A DNA stretch of 64,000 nt from positions 186,001 through 250,000 of the forward strand of contig CAWDGV010000003.1 of NCBI GenBank assembly GCA_963801985.1. Direction: 5' to 3'. The notes below the pieces were generated by a model that searched no databases, had not been told where the DNA came from, and saw only the letters and a list, made by a program, of their open reading frames with translations. The stretch comes from JABDQZ01 sp963801985 (GTDB taxonomy: Bacteria; Pseudomonadota; Gammaproteobacteria; Chromatiales; Chromatiaceae). Shown here one piece after another: positions 45,470 to 54,695 of this stretch (positions are counted from its first letter, which is position 1; each line of letters starts with the position of its first letter). Both the position numbers and the translations under genes were made by a program.

Positions 45470-46508
45470 CTCCCAGCTGGTAGCGCTCCATCAGGTAACA
45501 CAGACAATCCTGTCGAATGACGGATTTATCGGTTGTCAGCATTGAAGGCATTACCGGAACCTGCAGGACAATGTCGTTATCCTGCAGGGCAAAGAAACCA
45601 TCAGTCACTGGCTCTCCCGTTGCATCGGTTACCAATAACGGCATGTCATCGACGTTCGTAACACTGCCAAAAAAAGTACCCGCAGTCAGTTCACGAAAAT
45701 TCATATACTCGATATCAGCAGAAAAACACAGCTCCTCATCCGGCTCATCAAAGCCAAAACTGACATGCTTGGGAATCTTTACAGTGGCAACTGTGTGAAA
45801 CAGGTCAACATCATGTTCCGCGACAGGATGCCGGGGAAAGTCCTGCAGGTGCAGGCAGGCATCCAGGTAATCCGTCGCGTGGTCAACACCATGTTGCTGA
45901 CCCACCTTGCCGCATTCCAGTGTCACTGATGGACACAATTTGGACATGGCCATGGAAGCCACCTGGCAGGGATTGGTAAAATACACCACGGTCCGGCCAA
46001 ACAACGTGGCCAAATGCAGAAAATCATCGCGTATGACATTGACACAGGCATAGTGAGGGTTCAGGCCGGTATTATTATGCACGTCAATACTGGCAAAGAC
46101 GTCACGCTCAGCCATTGATGAAACAACTTTTTCCATCATCCCGCGCTCTGCGGCATGCTCTCCAGATTCATCTGTTTCAGTACAGCCTGGCCAGACCCGG
46201 TTATAATCGGGTTGCCCTGGCAGATGTCGCAGCCCCCGCCTGGCAGCATCGATATTACCGATAAACAGGCTAAGGGCACGCGGCATGGGCCTGTCACCTC
46301 CGGCAACCTCATAACGAGGCAATAATTGCCGGACGGCCTCCCAACCTACGGTTTCATTTCCATGCATTAATACGGAAACAAACAGGGGGTTTAGCTGCCG
46401 GCCGGGCAGATGAATCAAGGTGGGGCCCGGTAAAACAGAGGCCAGTTCACTGGCTGCACATTCCAGCAATCCCTCGGGCAGGTAATCCAGTTCATTCAAC
46501 ATTGTCAT
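45447..46508 (-). CDS. AstE/AspA-type M14 deacylase
   Basis: A 353-aa zinc enzyme of the succinylglutamate desuccinylase/aspartoacylase family. Zinc ligands are seen in LMHGNETVGW (His-x-x-Glu) and SIDVHNNTG (His), with the catalytic-type Glu in VTLECGKVG. Relatives hydrolyse N-acyl amino acids such as N-acetylaspartate. No arginine succinyltransferase genes are nearby, so an AST-pathway role is unlikely. Its start codon directly abuts the stop of the GCS2 ligase gene (TAAATG), which suggests linked roles in making and breaking an amide bond. Substrate unknown. Confidence 0.8.
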   Translation of the reverse strand: MTMLNELDYLPEGLLECAASELASVLPGPTLIHLPGRQLNPLFVSVLMHGNETVGWEAVRQLLPRYEVAGGDRPMPRALSLFIGNIDAARRGLRHLPGQPDYNRVWPGCTETDESGEHAAERGMMEKVVSSMAERDVFASIDVHNNTGLNPHYACVNVIRDDFLHLATLFGRTVVYFTNPCQVASMAMSKLCPSVTLECGKVGQQHGVDHATDYLDACLHLQDFPRHPVAEHDVDLFHTVATVKIPKHVSFGFDEPDEELCFSADIEYMNFRELTAGTFFGSVTNVDDMPLLVTDATGEPVTDGFFALQDNDIVLQVPVMPSMLTTDKSVIRQDCLCYLMERYQLGANPDSAG

Positions 46509-47930
46509 TTAAAGCAAATCCCACTCGTGTACTGGCATATCAGTACTTTGACGATTTATATAGGCTTCCATCAACCCAACCATGTCACGACCATGACGAT
46601 TAACCCAGGCTCTCTGCCACACGGCGCCATTCTGCCCGGATTGTACTCGTCCCTCGATAATCGATAGCCAGTAAAAAGTTTCATCATCATTAATACCCAG
46701 GCGTTTCAAACCCTGCTCTGCCATAGGCAACAAAACATCGCTGCAAAGCGCCCTGACTGACAGCCTATTCTGTCGTGGCCAGTCAATGTTCGCATCCAGA
46801 CCATACTGGGCACATTGATAAAAATTATTTTTGGCTTTCTCGAAAGGCAATAAATGCTCAGGCGGTTCATCAAGACTGGCCAGTTCTGTAATCAGTCCAT
46901 AGAAAAAAGCGGCCTGGGCAATCGAGTCCCGCAAGCTGGGACCAGCTGCTACACAACGATGTTCCAGCCTGATATGGGGTGAACCATCCTCATCAAAACC
47001 AATCAGCGGCCGGTTCCAGCGCCAGAGCGTGCCATTATGCAGGCGCAGATGCGCCAGCGATTCTATCGGCTCATCCATTACCCGTGGCAACATAATAGGA
47101 TAGCGCGCCAGGTTGGAATCAAAAATCTCCAAAATACTTTCATGCGCATAGCGGATACCAAAACTGACCCGCTTGGTGAGGTCGGATTGACCGACCTGGA
47201 CTGACTGCTCAAACACCGGAATACGGCTTTCCGCCCATAAGTCCTTGCCAAACAGAAACGGCGAATTCGCAGAAATCGCCGTCATCGGTGCCGCCAGGAT
47301 TTTTCCGGCATTATACAGGCGCACAGTTTTACTGACCGGCATCCGCAAATGGATCTGAAACGAGGTTGTGGCGGCTTCCATCATGACGTCAGGATGATCG
47401 TAGACAAGTTCCTCCTGCCCCGAAATCTCTATATGCAGAGGTTTACCATCACGCATTCTCAAAACCTGTTCATTGAGCGCACGATAGCGCTGCAGAGTCG
47501 ACATGTTTGCCAGAGTGAAGTCTTCAGGTAACGCCGTTGGCAATGTCCCGATAGCGGCTAATTTGAGGTCCAGGTTTTCTGCTGTACTAGAACAACTGTC
47601 CCAGGTCAGTCGAAGCTCATTGTGCATGCGTGTAAATACGTCTGCTTTCAGGTCACGGTGCTCCCCGTTGAGTTCAAAATTGAATTTTGCCAATTCAGGT
47701 ACAGCCATGGGATGGGACAATTGCGCAAGAAACTCCTCATTCCTTGCTGCCGGTCTGAAATTTTCATCCAGCAACCAGGCTTCCAGTTCAAAACCGGCCT
47801 GGTATTCACCTTCCGCAAAAACGCCATCATTGACCCATTGGTGCAATAACGCGGTTTCTTCACGCAAATGCTCCGAGAAAAGTTCAAAATCACTGCGTGA
47901 AAAATGACTGTGTGAAATTTCCTGGCCCAT
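46509..47930 (-). CDS. GCS2-family glutamate-cysteine ligase-like amidoligase
   Basis: 473 aa. It resembles the carboxylate-amine ligases of the GCS2 group: GFELEAWLLDENFRP at the N-terminus with FNFELNGEH, then TTSFQIHLRMP and LEHRCVAAGPSLRD. These enzymes use ATP to join the gamma-carboxyl of glutamate to an amine. It is not the classical GshA, and the true substrate cannot be told. It lies 9 bases after murU and abuts the deacylase gene, in a three-gene unit. Confidence 0.78.
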   Translation of the reverse strand: MGQEISHSHFSRSDFELFSEHLREETALLHQWVNDGVFAEGEYQAGFELEAWLLDENFRPAARNEEFLAQLSHPMAVPELAKFNFELNGEHRDLKADVFTRMHNELRLTWDSCSSTAENLDLKLAAIGTLPTALPEDFTLANMSTLQRYRALNEQVLRMRDGKPLHIEISGQEELVYDHPDVMMEAATTSFQIHLRMPVSKTVRLYNAGKILAAPMTAISANSPFLFGKDLWAESRIPVFEQSVQVGQSDLTKRVSFGIRYAHESILEIFDSNLARYPIMLPRVMDEPIESLAHLRLHNGTLWRWNRPLIGFDEDGSPHIRLEHRCVAAGPSLRDSIAQAAFFYGLITELASLDEPPEHLLPFEKAKNNFYQCAQYGLDANIDWPRQNRLSVRALCSDVLLPMAEQGLKRLGINDDETFYWLSIIEGRVQSGQNGAVWQRAWVNRHGRDMVGLMEAYINRQSTDMPVHEWDLL

Positions 47931-47939
47931 AATCTCTAC

Positions 47940-48614
47940 CTAGTTAATGGAGAGCATTTGTTCAATCTGCTGCAAACGCTGCGGTGTACCAATATCAACC
48001 CAGCGTCCCTGGAAATATTCACCAGTCACCCTGCCGCGACTGATTGCCTCGCGCAATATTGGCGCAAGTGGGAATGCGCCGGGCCTGCAGCCGTTAAACA
48101 ACTCCGCCTGGTAAACGCCGATACCACTATAGGTAAGTCTAGTACTACCTTCTGACAGTACCTTGCCGTCCTGCAAGACGAAGTCCCCTTGCGGGTTATG
48201 CTCGGGATTTTTCACCAGCACCAGGTGGGCAACCGCGTCATTGAACTGCAGCCGGGAAAAATCATAGTCTGTCCAGATGTCCGCATTCACGACCACAAAA
48301 GGAGAGTTTCCCAATAATGGCAATGCATTAAATATCCCGCCACCGGTTTCCAGTGCCTTGCCGTGACCTTCTGCAGAATAGCGAATTTCTACACCATATT
48401 TTTCGCCATTCTCTAGATAACGCTCGATCTGCTCACCACGATAAGCGTGGTTAATCACCAGGTCATGGATCCCGGCTTTTGCCAATGCCCTGATATGGTA
48501 TTCAATCAGGCTCTCGCCACCAACTTTCAGCAGGGGCTTTGGCACTTGGTCTGTCAAGGGGCGCATGCGCTCCCCGCGCCCGGCAGCCAGTATCATCGCG
48601 GTCTTGATCTTCAT
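47940..48614 (-). CDS. murU: N-acetylmuramate 1-phosphate uridylyltransferase
   Basis: Nucleotidyltransferase that makes UDP-MurNAc in the MurNAc recycling bypass known from Pseudomonas; 224 aa. The signature AAGRGERMRPLT with PKPLLKVGG is intact, followed by ETGGGIFNALPLLG and NADIWTDYDFSRL, which closely match Pseudomonas MurU. The kinase partner AmgK is usually adjacent but is not seen in this window. It heads the murU-amidoligase-deacylase unit. Confidence 0.88.
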   Translation of the reverse strand: MKIKTAMILAAGRGERMRPLTDQVPKPLLKVGGESLIEYHIRALAKAGIHDLVINHAYRGEQIERYLENGEKYGVEIRYSAEGHGKALETGGGIFNALPLLGNSPFVVVNADIWTDYDFSRLQFNDAVAHLVLVKNPEHNPQGDFVLQDGKVLSEGSTRLTYSGIGVYQAELFNGCRPGAFPLAPILREAISRGRVTGEYFQGRWVDIGTPQRLQQIEQMLSIN

Positions 48615-48824
48615 GCTTTTTGTTACTTTTTAATTGCGAAAAATCATTATTTTTTTTAATGACCTGTCCTATCATATCGATTGATTACAATCTGTGCTGG
48701 TGTTCTCAGTTGCAAACTAGGATATTGTTATGATACACAGGTGATCGCGTACTATAAAAAGTTTCCGCTATATAAAAATAAGGGAACAAACAATAACCAC
48801 TCTCATCCGGGGAAACACTGAACC

Positions 48825-49943
48825 ATGAAAAAACTGCTTTCGATATTAGCTATGGTCGTTGCGCCTTTGACAGCCCAGGCTGTTGACCTTGCCAACGGTC
48901 AGGAAATTAACAAAAGTTGTGCTTTATGCCACGGTAACATTGGACAAGGCACACCGGGCAAGCTGTCTCCGCGTCTTGCCGGATTACCCAAAGAATACCT
49001 GATCAAGGCCACCAAGGAATACCGCGACGGCATTCGTATCAATCCATTGATGATCACAACTGCCAGTATCGATAAAATGACCGATTCTGACATTGAAGAT
49101 ATTTCGACTTACCTGTCTATGATCGATATCCGACCTGATGGCCGTTTTAACGTCACCCAGAGCAGCGGCGACCACGCCAAGGGTAAAGAAATTTACATGG
49201 ATGAATGTAAAACATGCCATGCCCGCGATGGCTATGGCAACCCTAAAAAGGATGCGCCACCAATTGCCGGCCAGCAGGTTGAATACCTTTACCAGTCAAT
49301 GAAAATGTTCCAGTTTAAAAGTCGCCTGCACGACAATGACGAGGACGACGAAACATTTGACGACTACAACGACATGGACCTGATGAACCTGACGGCTTTC
49401 CTCTCAACCCTGGATGACAAGTCTTTTAAAGAAGGCTTTAAAGCTGTCATGCCTAAAGTTGCTGTTGCCGACGTACGCGATTCAAAAGCGGTGGCTGCAA
49501 CGCGTAAGAAAAGTACCTTGCAAATTACCGACATCAAGCAGACCGTCGTCCAGATGGAAATTGGTGAAGACGTGAAAATTCAGGATGCTATCGATGCAAT
49601 GCTGTCGAAAGCGGTTGAACTGAACCAGAAACTGGTTGCCCAGCAATATGTTTCCAAGGAACTTGAAGCCCGCGGTATTGATTCACCTTACCTGTCTATC
49701 TTCCAGTTCTGTACACCAACAGATGCACGCCTGATGGTCATGGCCAATCCTGTTTTCGCCAGTTACATGCCCTGCCGTATCTCCATGGTTGAAGACAAGG
49801 AAGGCAAAATCCAGTTGATGATGCTTAACCTGGACATGCTGATCGAAAACAAACTGTTGCCTAGCGACGTTGTTGAAACAGCAATCCGTGTTAACCAGAA
49901 TATGCTCGACATCATGGTCGCCGGTGCATCTGGCGAATTCTGA
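48825..49943 (+). CDS. di-haem cytochrome c fused to a DUF302 domain
   Basis: 372 aa with a signal peptide (about 1-19, cut after TAQA), so periplasmic. Two haem c motifs: Cys32-x-x-Cys35-His36 (CALCH) and Cys128-x-x-Cys131-His132 (CKTCH), within two cytochrome c4-like halves (LAGLPKEYL and IAGQQVEYL). From about residue 235 to the end lies a DUF302 domain (YLSIFQFCTPTDARLMVMANP). DUF302 has no settled function. A conserved-looking Cys (PCRIS, FQFC) is present. The gene stands alone, with a strong terminator behind it. A role in electron transfer is inferred from the haems. Confidence 0.85.
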   Translation: MKKLLSILAMVVAPLTAQAVDLANGQEINKSCALCHGNIGQGTPGKLSPRLAGLPKEYLIKATKEYRDGIRINPLMITTASIDKMTDSDIEDISTYLSMIDIRPDGRFNVTQSSGDHAKGKEIYMDECKTCHARDGYGNPKKDAPPIAGQQVEYLYQSMKMFQFKSRLHDNDEDDETFDDYNDMDLMNLTAFLSTLDDKSFKEGFKAVMPKVAVADVRDSKAVAATRKKSTLQITDIKQTVVQMEIGEDVKIQDAIDAMLSKAVELNQKLVAQQYVSKELEARGIDSPYLSIFQFCTPTDARLMVMANPVFASYMPCRISMVEDKEGKIQLMMLNLDMLIENKLLPSDVVETAIRVNQNMLDIMVAGASGEF

Positions 49944-49977
49944 TCTGGCTAACAACAGAAACTCCACATAGAATTAA

Positions 49978-50004
49978 AGCACGGCCCTGGCCGTGCTTTT
50001 TTTT
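49978..50004 (+). terminator. terminator after the cytochrome-DUF302 gene
   Basis: A 9-bp perfect stem AGCACGGCC/GGCCGTGCT with a very tight loop is followed by eight T's. It lies 35 bases past the stop codon. Confidence 0.9.
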
Positions 50005-50023
50005 ACCCGGAGGAACGTGATTC

Positions 50024-50650
50024 ATGAACGAAGTTCGCAAGGCACTGCAATTCAGACATGCCTGTAAAAAGTTTGATCCAGAGAAAAAAATTCCGCAACA
50101 AACGCTTAATGATATTCTCGAATGCGCGAGATTATCACCCTCATCTTTTGGCATGGAACCCTGGAAATTCCTGGTGATTCGAAACCACGAAAAGCGCCAG
50201 GCATTGAGGAAAGCCTGCTGGGACCAGGCACAGATTACCGACAGTAGTGATGTCATCGTAATCCTCGACAAGAAAGACCTGACAATGCCGGATTCTGAGT
50301 ATGTCAAAAAGCAGTTCCAACGGCGCAACCTGACTGCAGATGCCGAAGCAGCCTACCTGGACCGTTACAGGCAGCATTACCAGGCAGAAATTGCACCTCA
50401 TCTCAGTAATTATGCCTGGGATGCCAAGCAGTGTTACATCGCGTTAAGCAATATCATGACCGCCGCCGCATCTGCAGGTGTGGACAGTTGCCCAATCGAA
50501 GGCTTTGGCAAGAAGGAAGTCGAAGAGTCGCTACAGCTGGATATTAACCAGTATGAAGTGGTTGTCGTAGTTGCCCTGGGGTATCGCGCCGGGGAACAGA
50601 CACCGCGCCTGAGGTTAGCTTTCGAGGAAGTCGTAGAGTTTATTGATTAA
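50024..50650 (+). CDS. NAD(P)H-dependent nitroreductase (NfsB-like)
   Basis: FMN enzyme of 208 aa. FRHACKKFDPEKKI is the flavin phosphate-binding start, RLSPSSFGMEPWKFLVIRN follows, and CPIEGFGKKEVEE and VALGYRA complete the flavin site. Relatives reduce nitro compounds or quinones. The ribosome binding site GGAGGAA is strong. It is convergent with rho. Confidence 0.9.
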   Translation: MNEVRKALQFRHACKKFDPEKKIPQQTLNDILECARLSPSSFGMEPWKFLVIRNHEKRQALRKACWDQAQITDSSDVIVILDKKDLTMPDSEYVKKQFQRRNLTADAEAAYLDRYRQHYQAEIAPHLSNYAWDAKQCYIALSNIMTAAASAGVDSCPIEGFGKKEVEESLQLDINQYEVVVVVALGYRAGEQTPRLRLAFEEVVEFID

Positions 50651-50666
50651 TGAATTGTTTTTTGTT

Positions 50667-50799
50667 TTCACCACGAAGTACACAAAGACGTTTACCCCAA
50701 AGAGCCTGTTTTTGATGTTTGCGTGCAAACATAGCCAACCGCTTGGTTCAGTAAAAAAAAGAATGGAAACTTTGTGTTCTTTGCGTCTTTCGTGGTGAA
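50667..50799. repeat. palindromic repeat element between nitroreductase and rho
   Basis: The ends TTCACCACGAA (50667-50677) and TTCGTGGTGAA (50789-50799) are perfect 11-bp inverted repeats, followed inward by looser matches (ACAAAG/CTTTGTG). In the middle is a separate perfect palindrome ATGTTTGC-GT-GCAAACAT (50715-50732). It fills the space between two convergent genes. The CACCACGAAG type of palindromic repeat occurs in many bacterial genomes. It codes for no protein and may act as a bidirectional terminator or be a small non-autonomous mobile element. Confidence 0.65.
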
Positions 50800-50806
50800 T
50801 TAAGCT

Positions 50807-52072
50807 TTACTGGCCTTTGCCTTTCATTGACTCGAAGAACTCGTCATTCGTCTTGGAAACCTTGAGCTTGTCAAAAAGGAATTCCATGGCAGCCACTTCA
50901 TCCATCGGATGCAGGATTTTTCTGAGAATCCAGATCTTCTGCAACTCATCCGGCTTCATCAGCAGGTCTTCACGGCGGGTACCACAGCGGTTGATATTGA
51001 TTGCCGGGAAAATTCGTTTTTCAGCAATGCGTCGATCGAGATGGACCTCCATGTTGCCGGTACCCTTGAATTCCTCGTAAATCACATCATCCATTCTGGA
51101 ACCGGTATCGACCAATGCAGTTGCAATAATAGTCAGACTGCCACCCTCTTCAACGTTTCTGGCGGCGCCAAAAAAACGCTTGGGGCGATGCAGGGCATTG
51201 GCATCAACACCACCGGTGAGCACTTTTCCTGATGAAGGAATCACGGTGTTATAGGCACGCGCAAGACGGGTAATCGAATCCAGCAGAATCACAACATCTT
51301 TCTTATGCTCAACCAGGCGCTTGGCTTTTTCAATTACCATGTCGGCAACCTGTACGTGTCTTGCAGCAGGTTCATCAAATGTAGAAGAAATAACCTCACC
51401 CCTGACTGAACGCGCCATCTCGGTAACTTCCTCGGGACGTTCATCGATCAACAGCACAATCAGGTAACATTCAGGATGATTATGAGCAATCGACTGGGCA
51501 ATATTTTGCAGGATCATGGTTTTACCTGCTTTTGGCGGAGAAACAATCAGCGCACGCTGGCCTTTACCAATCGGAGCCACCAGGTCAATCGTTCTTGCCG
51601 TAATATCTTCGGTACTGCCATTACCGACTTCCAGTTTGAGTAACTTGTTTGGAAATAACGGAGTAAAATTCTCAAACAGGATCTTGTTTTTCGCATTCTC
51701 GGGTTTGTCGTAGTTAATCTCGTCAACCTTGAGCATTGCGAAATAGCGTTCATTATCTTTTGGAGGCCTGATCTTGCCCGATATGGTGTCACCGGTACGC
51801 AAACTGAAACGTCTTATCTGACTGGGAGAGACATAGATATCATCCGGGCCGGCCAGGTAGGACATGTCTGCAGACCGGAGAAAACCGAAACCATCCTGCA
51901 ATATCTCCAGAACACCATCGCCATAGATGTCTTCACCCTTTTTGGCATGGCTTTTTAAAATAGCAAAAATCAGGTCCTGTTTTCTTGAGCGCCCCATGTT
52001 TTCAAGGTTCATGGAATTTGCCAGCTCAAGGAGGTCAGGCATGGACATTTTTTTCAATTCAGTCAGATTCAT
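50807..52072 (-). CDS. rho: transcription termination factor Rho
   Basis: RNA-dependent ATPase helicase that ends transcription; 421 aa (E. coli 419). The cold-shock-like RNA site has DGFGFLRS and YVSPSQIRRF. The Walker A loop is SPPKAGKT, Walker B is VILLDSITRLARA, and the Q- and R-loop region DSGRMDD-like TGSRMDDVIYEEFKGTGN is intact. It lies after trxA on the same strand, with a 190-base leader, as in E. coli. Confidence 0.99.
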   Translation of the reverse strand: MNLTELKKMSMPDLLELANSMNLENMGRSRKQDLIFAILKSHAKKGEDIYGDGVLEILQDGFGFLRSADMSYLAGPDDIYVSPSQIRRFSLRTGDTISGKIRPPKDNERYFAMLKVDEINYDKPENAKNKILFENFTPLFPNKLLKLEVGNGSTEDITARTIDLVAPIGKGQRALIVSPPKAGKTMILQNIAQSIAHNHPECYLIVLLIDERPEEVTEMARSVRGEVISSTFDEPAARHVQVADMVIEKAKRLVEHKKDVVILLDSITRLARAYNTVIPSSGKVLTGGVDANALHRPKRFFGAARNVEEGGSLTIIATALVDTGSRMDDVIYEEFKGTGNMEVHLDRRIAEKRIFPAININRCGTRREDLLMKPDELQKIWILRKILHPMDEVAAMEFLFDKLKVSKTNDEFFESMKGKGQ

Positions 52073-52262
52073 AATATCAGGAATGTTGTAGCGGATTTAG
52101 AAATTGAAAACGCGACCGGAGAATTGCCAGTACGTTTTGATGGTTGGAAATTTATTGTTCTTTAAATTTGAAATAAAAGGTTGAATTTCAGTTCGAAAAA
52201 GCGCTATGGAGATGCTTTACAGGATTGAGTCTAGCATGCTCTCACAGCGCGTCCAGATTTTT

Positions 52263-52592
52263 TTATATATTGCTGTCAATGAATGCAACCAGCTGCGATT
52301 TTGACACCGCACCAACTTTAGTCGCTTCAGGCTCACCACCTTTAAAAAGCATCAGTGTTGGAATGCCCCTGATGCCGTATTTCGGCGGGGTATTTGGATT
52401 ATCATCAATATTCAGCTTGGCTACTTTGAGTTTTCCCTGGTATTCACTGGCAATTTCATCCAGTACAGGGGCGATCATCTTGCACGGACCACACCAGTCA
52501 GCCCAGTAATCAACAAGTACTGGCTCACTGGAGTTCAATACTTCCTGTTCGAAAGCATCGTCCGAAACATGAACAATGAGGTCACTGCTCAC
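52263..52592 (-). CDS. trxA: thioredoxin
   Basis: Cytoplasmic disulfide reductase, 109 aa. The active site is Trp33-Cys34-Gly-Pro-Cys37-Lys, and the cis-proline lies in RGIPTLMLF. Divergent from rhlB and followed by rho, the classical rhlB-trxA-rho order. The 190 bases between trxA and rho are AT-rich in the middle and probably hold the rho promoter; no clear terminator for trxA was found. Confidence 0.98.
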   Translation of the reverse strand: MSSDLIVHVSDDAFEQEVLNSSEPVLVDYWADWCGPCKMIAPVLDEIASEYQGKLKVAKLNIDDNPNTPPKYGIRGIPTLMLFKGGEPEATKVGAVSKSQLVAFIDSNI

Positions 52593-52777
52593 TAAACTTC
52601 TCCAATTGGTTATTTAAACAAGGTAATTAGCGTATCTCGCAATTAAGACAGCATTTACATGCATGGAGGTTATTTCAGCCCAATTAACCGCCAAATGCAA
52701 GCATCGTAAGCAATTTTATCAATCATTGATGTCTCTATGATATGCATGACTGGCGCATTGCAGTACACTAACATCCT

Positions 52778-54064
52778 ATGACTCAAGAACATCTCAGCGA
52801 CAAACAATTCAGCAGTTTCGATTTCGAACCCACCATCATGCAGGGCATTGAAGCAACCGGCTTCACCTTCTGCACACCCATTCAGGCAGAAACGCTGCCA
52901 ATCGCCCTGGCTGGCAAAGATATTGCCGGACAGGCGCAAACGGGTACCGGAAAAACGGCAGCCTTTGTACTGGCTGTATTACAGAAACTATTAACAGAAC
53001 CCGCCAGCGAACACCGCAAACCTAACCAACCACGCGCCATTATCCTGGCTCCAACCCGGGAACTGGTGATCCAGATTGAAAAGGACGCCAGGGCACTGGC
53101 CCAGTTCACTGACATTAAAGTCGGCGCTGTTTTTGGCGGTACGGGCTACGATTCACAAAAGCAAATGCTGCAAAACGGTATAGATATACTGGTAGGCACA
53201 CCTGGACGGCTGATTGATTATTTCAAGCAACATATTTATAACCTGAAAGCTATTCAGGTGGTGGTACTGGATGAAGCCGATCGCATGTTTGACCTGGGCT
53301 TCATTAAAGACATCCGTTACCTGATTCGTCGCTGCCCACCACCCGAGCAACGCCAGGGACTATTGTTTTCAGCTACTTTGTCCTACCGTGTCACTGAACT
53401 GGCATACGAACACATGAACAACCCGGTTACGGTCAAAATTGAAGCCGACACCATGACTGCCGACCGCGTCAGCCAGATTGGTTACATGGTTGCCAATGAT
53501 GAAAAAATTCCACTGCTTCTCGGTATGCTCAATAAAATGGGCGCCCACCGCACTATCGTGTTTGTCAACACCAAGCGTGCCGCAGATGAAGTCTGGGGTT
53601 ACCTCGAAGGCAATGGCATCAAGACAGCTGTTCTCTCCGGAGATGTACCACAGAAAAAGAGAATGAGCCTGTTAAAAGAATTTCAAACCGGCAAACTCGA
53701 TGTACTGGTCGCCACCGATGTCGCAGCACGTGGACTGCACATCCCGGATGTCAGCCATGTCATTAACTACGACCTGCCGGAAGATGCTGAAGATTACGTC
53801 CACCGCATAGGCCGTACGGCCCGTGCCGGAGCTACCGGCGAAGCAATCAGCTTTGCCTGCGAAACTTTTGCCTTTTCACTGCCCGACATTGAAAATTACA
53901 TCAAAATGAAAATCGAGATGTTACCCGTTACCACTGACTTATTAGCAGAAGTTGATCCCAAAAGCCGCAAAAGACCGCAAAGGAAACAGCATCCGTCTCA
54001 AAACAGGAATAAATCGGCGCATAATAATTCATCCCGCCCAAGACGGCACGCAAGGCATACATAA
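52778..54064 (+). CDS. rhlB: ATP-dependent RNA helicase RhlB
   Basis: DEAD-box helicase, 428 aa, in E. coli part of the RNA degradosome. In order: Q-motif region TGFTFCTPIQAETLP, Walker A AQTGTGKT, PTRELVIQ, DEAD, SAT, and C-terminal HRIGRTARAG. The C-terminal tail is rich in Arg/Lys/His, as in RhlB. It is divergent from trxA, which supports RhlB over other DEAD-box proteins. Confidence 0.95.
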   Translation: MTQEHLSDKQFSSFDFEPTIMQGIEATGFTFCTPIQAETLPIALAGKDIAGQAQTGTGKTAAFVLAVLQKLLTEPASEHRKPNQPRAIILAPTRELVIQIEKDARALAQFTDIKVGAVFGGTGYDSQKQMLQNGIDILVGTPGRLIDYFKQHIYNLKAIQVVVLDEADRMFDLGFIKDIRYLIRRCPPPEQRQGLLFSATLSYRVTELAYEHMNNPVTVKIEADTMTADRVSQIGYMVANDEKIPLLLGMLNKMGAHRTIVFVNTKRAADEVWGYLEGNGIKTAVLSGDVPQKKRMSLLKEFQTGKLDVLVATDVAARGLHIPDVSHVINYDLPEDAEDYVHRIGRTARAGATGEAISFACETFAFSLPDIENYIKMKIEMLPVTTDLLAEVDPKSRKRPQRKQHPSQNRNKSAHNNSSRPRRHARHT

Positions 54065-54086
54065 TCTGAATTAAAGGTAAAAGTGA

Positions 54087-54467
54087 TTGAGCGAGATCCC
54101 TGATATCCCGGTTGAAAACAAGTGCAGCCGCTGTACCGGTACTATCTGTTGCACCTACATCACTGAAGCAATCGACACCCCCCGGTCAAAAAACGATTTT
54201 CACCATTTACTCTGGCAGGTTTCACATGCCAATACGGAAATCTACAAAGATGACAGCGGCTGGTACCTGCTGATCCAGGGACGCTGTGAACATATCCAGG
54301 AAAATGGCGCCTGTGGTATTTACGAAGTTCGCCCTGCCATCTGCCGCGAATATGACAATGACTGGTGTGAATATGATGAATCGGCAGTAAAAGGCTTTAC
54401 CCACTATTTCCGTAACTACGCGGAATTGCTGGCATATTGCCAGAAACGCTATAAAAAATGGTCCTGA
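54087..54467 (+). CDS. YkgJ-family cysteine cluster protein
   Basis: 126 aa. The N-terminal CSRCTGTICC and the later GRCEHIQENGACGIYEVRPAIC show the CxxC...C pattern of the YkgJ/UPF0153 family, thought to bind zinc or an iron-sulfur cluster. Function unknown. The start is TTG at 54087 with AAAGG about 10 bases upstream. It is 22 bases after rhlB and may be cotranscribed. Confidence 0.85.
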   Translation: MSEIPDIPVENKCSRCTGTICCTYITEAIDTPRSKNDFHHLLWQVSHANTEIYKDDSGWYLLIQGRCEHIQENGACGIYEVRPAICREYDNDWCEYDESAVKGFTHYFRNYAELLAYCQKRYKKWS

Positions 54468-54695
54468 AACCTCCCTTCTGAGCCCTACAGCCACTCCTTA
54501 TATATATACCAAGCTTATCACTCCCCATAAGGCTTTTAATTTCCCTACTGAATTGCAGGTAGGTAGGATTCGGACGGCGTTCGCAGATTGGTTACTTTTC
54601 TTTACAGTAATGTTACCTCTGATCTCGTCGCATCAAAACCCGGTATTGAAAAAATCCGGGAATCAATAACTATTCATTACTGGAAGGAGTGAAGT

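Noticed and set aside
54556..54590. GGATTCGGACGGCGTTCG before hppA as a fourth tRNA-linked element
   Set aside because: It shares a few bases with the insert core but has no tRNA fragment, no CGAACC end and no hairpin series.
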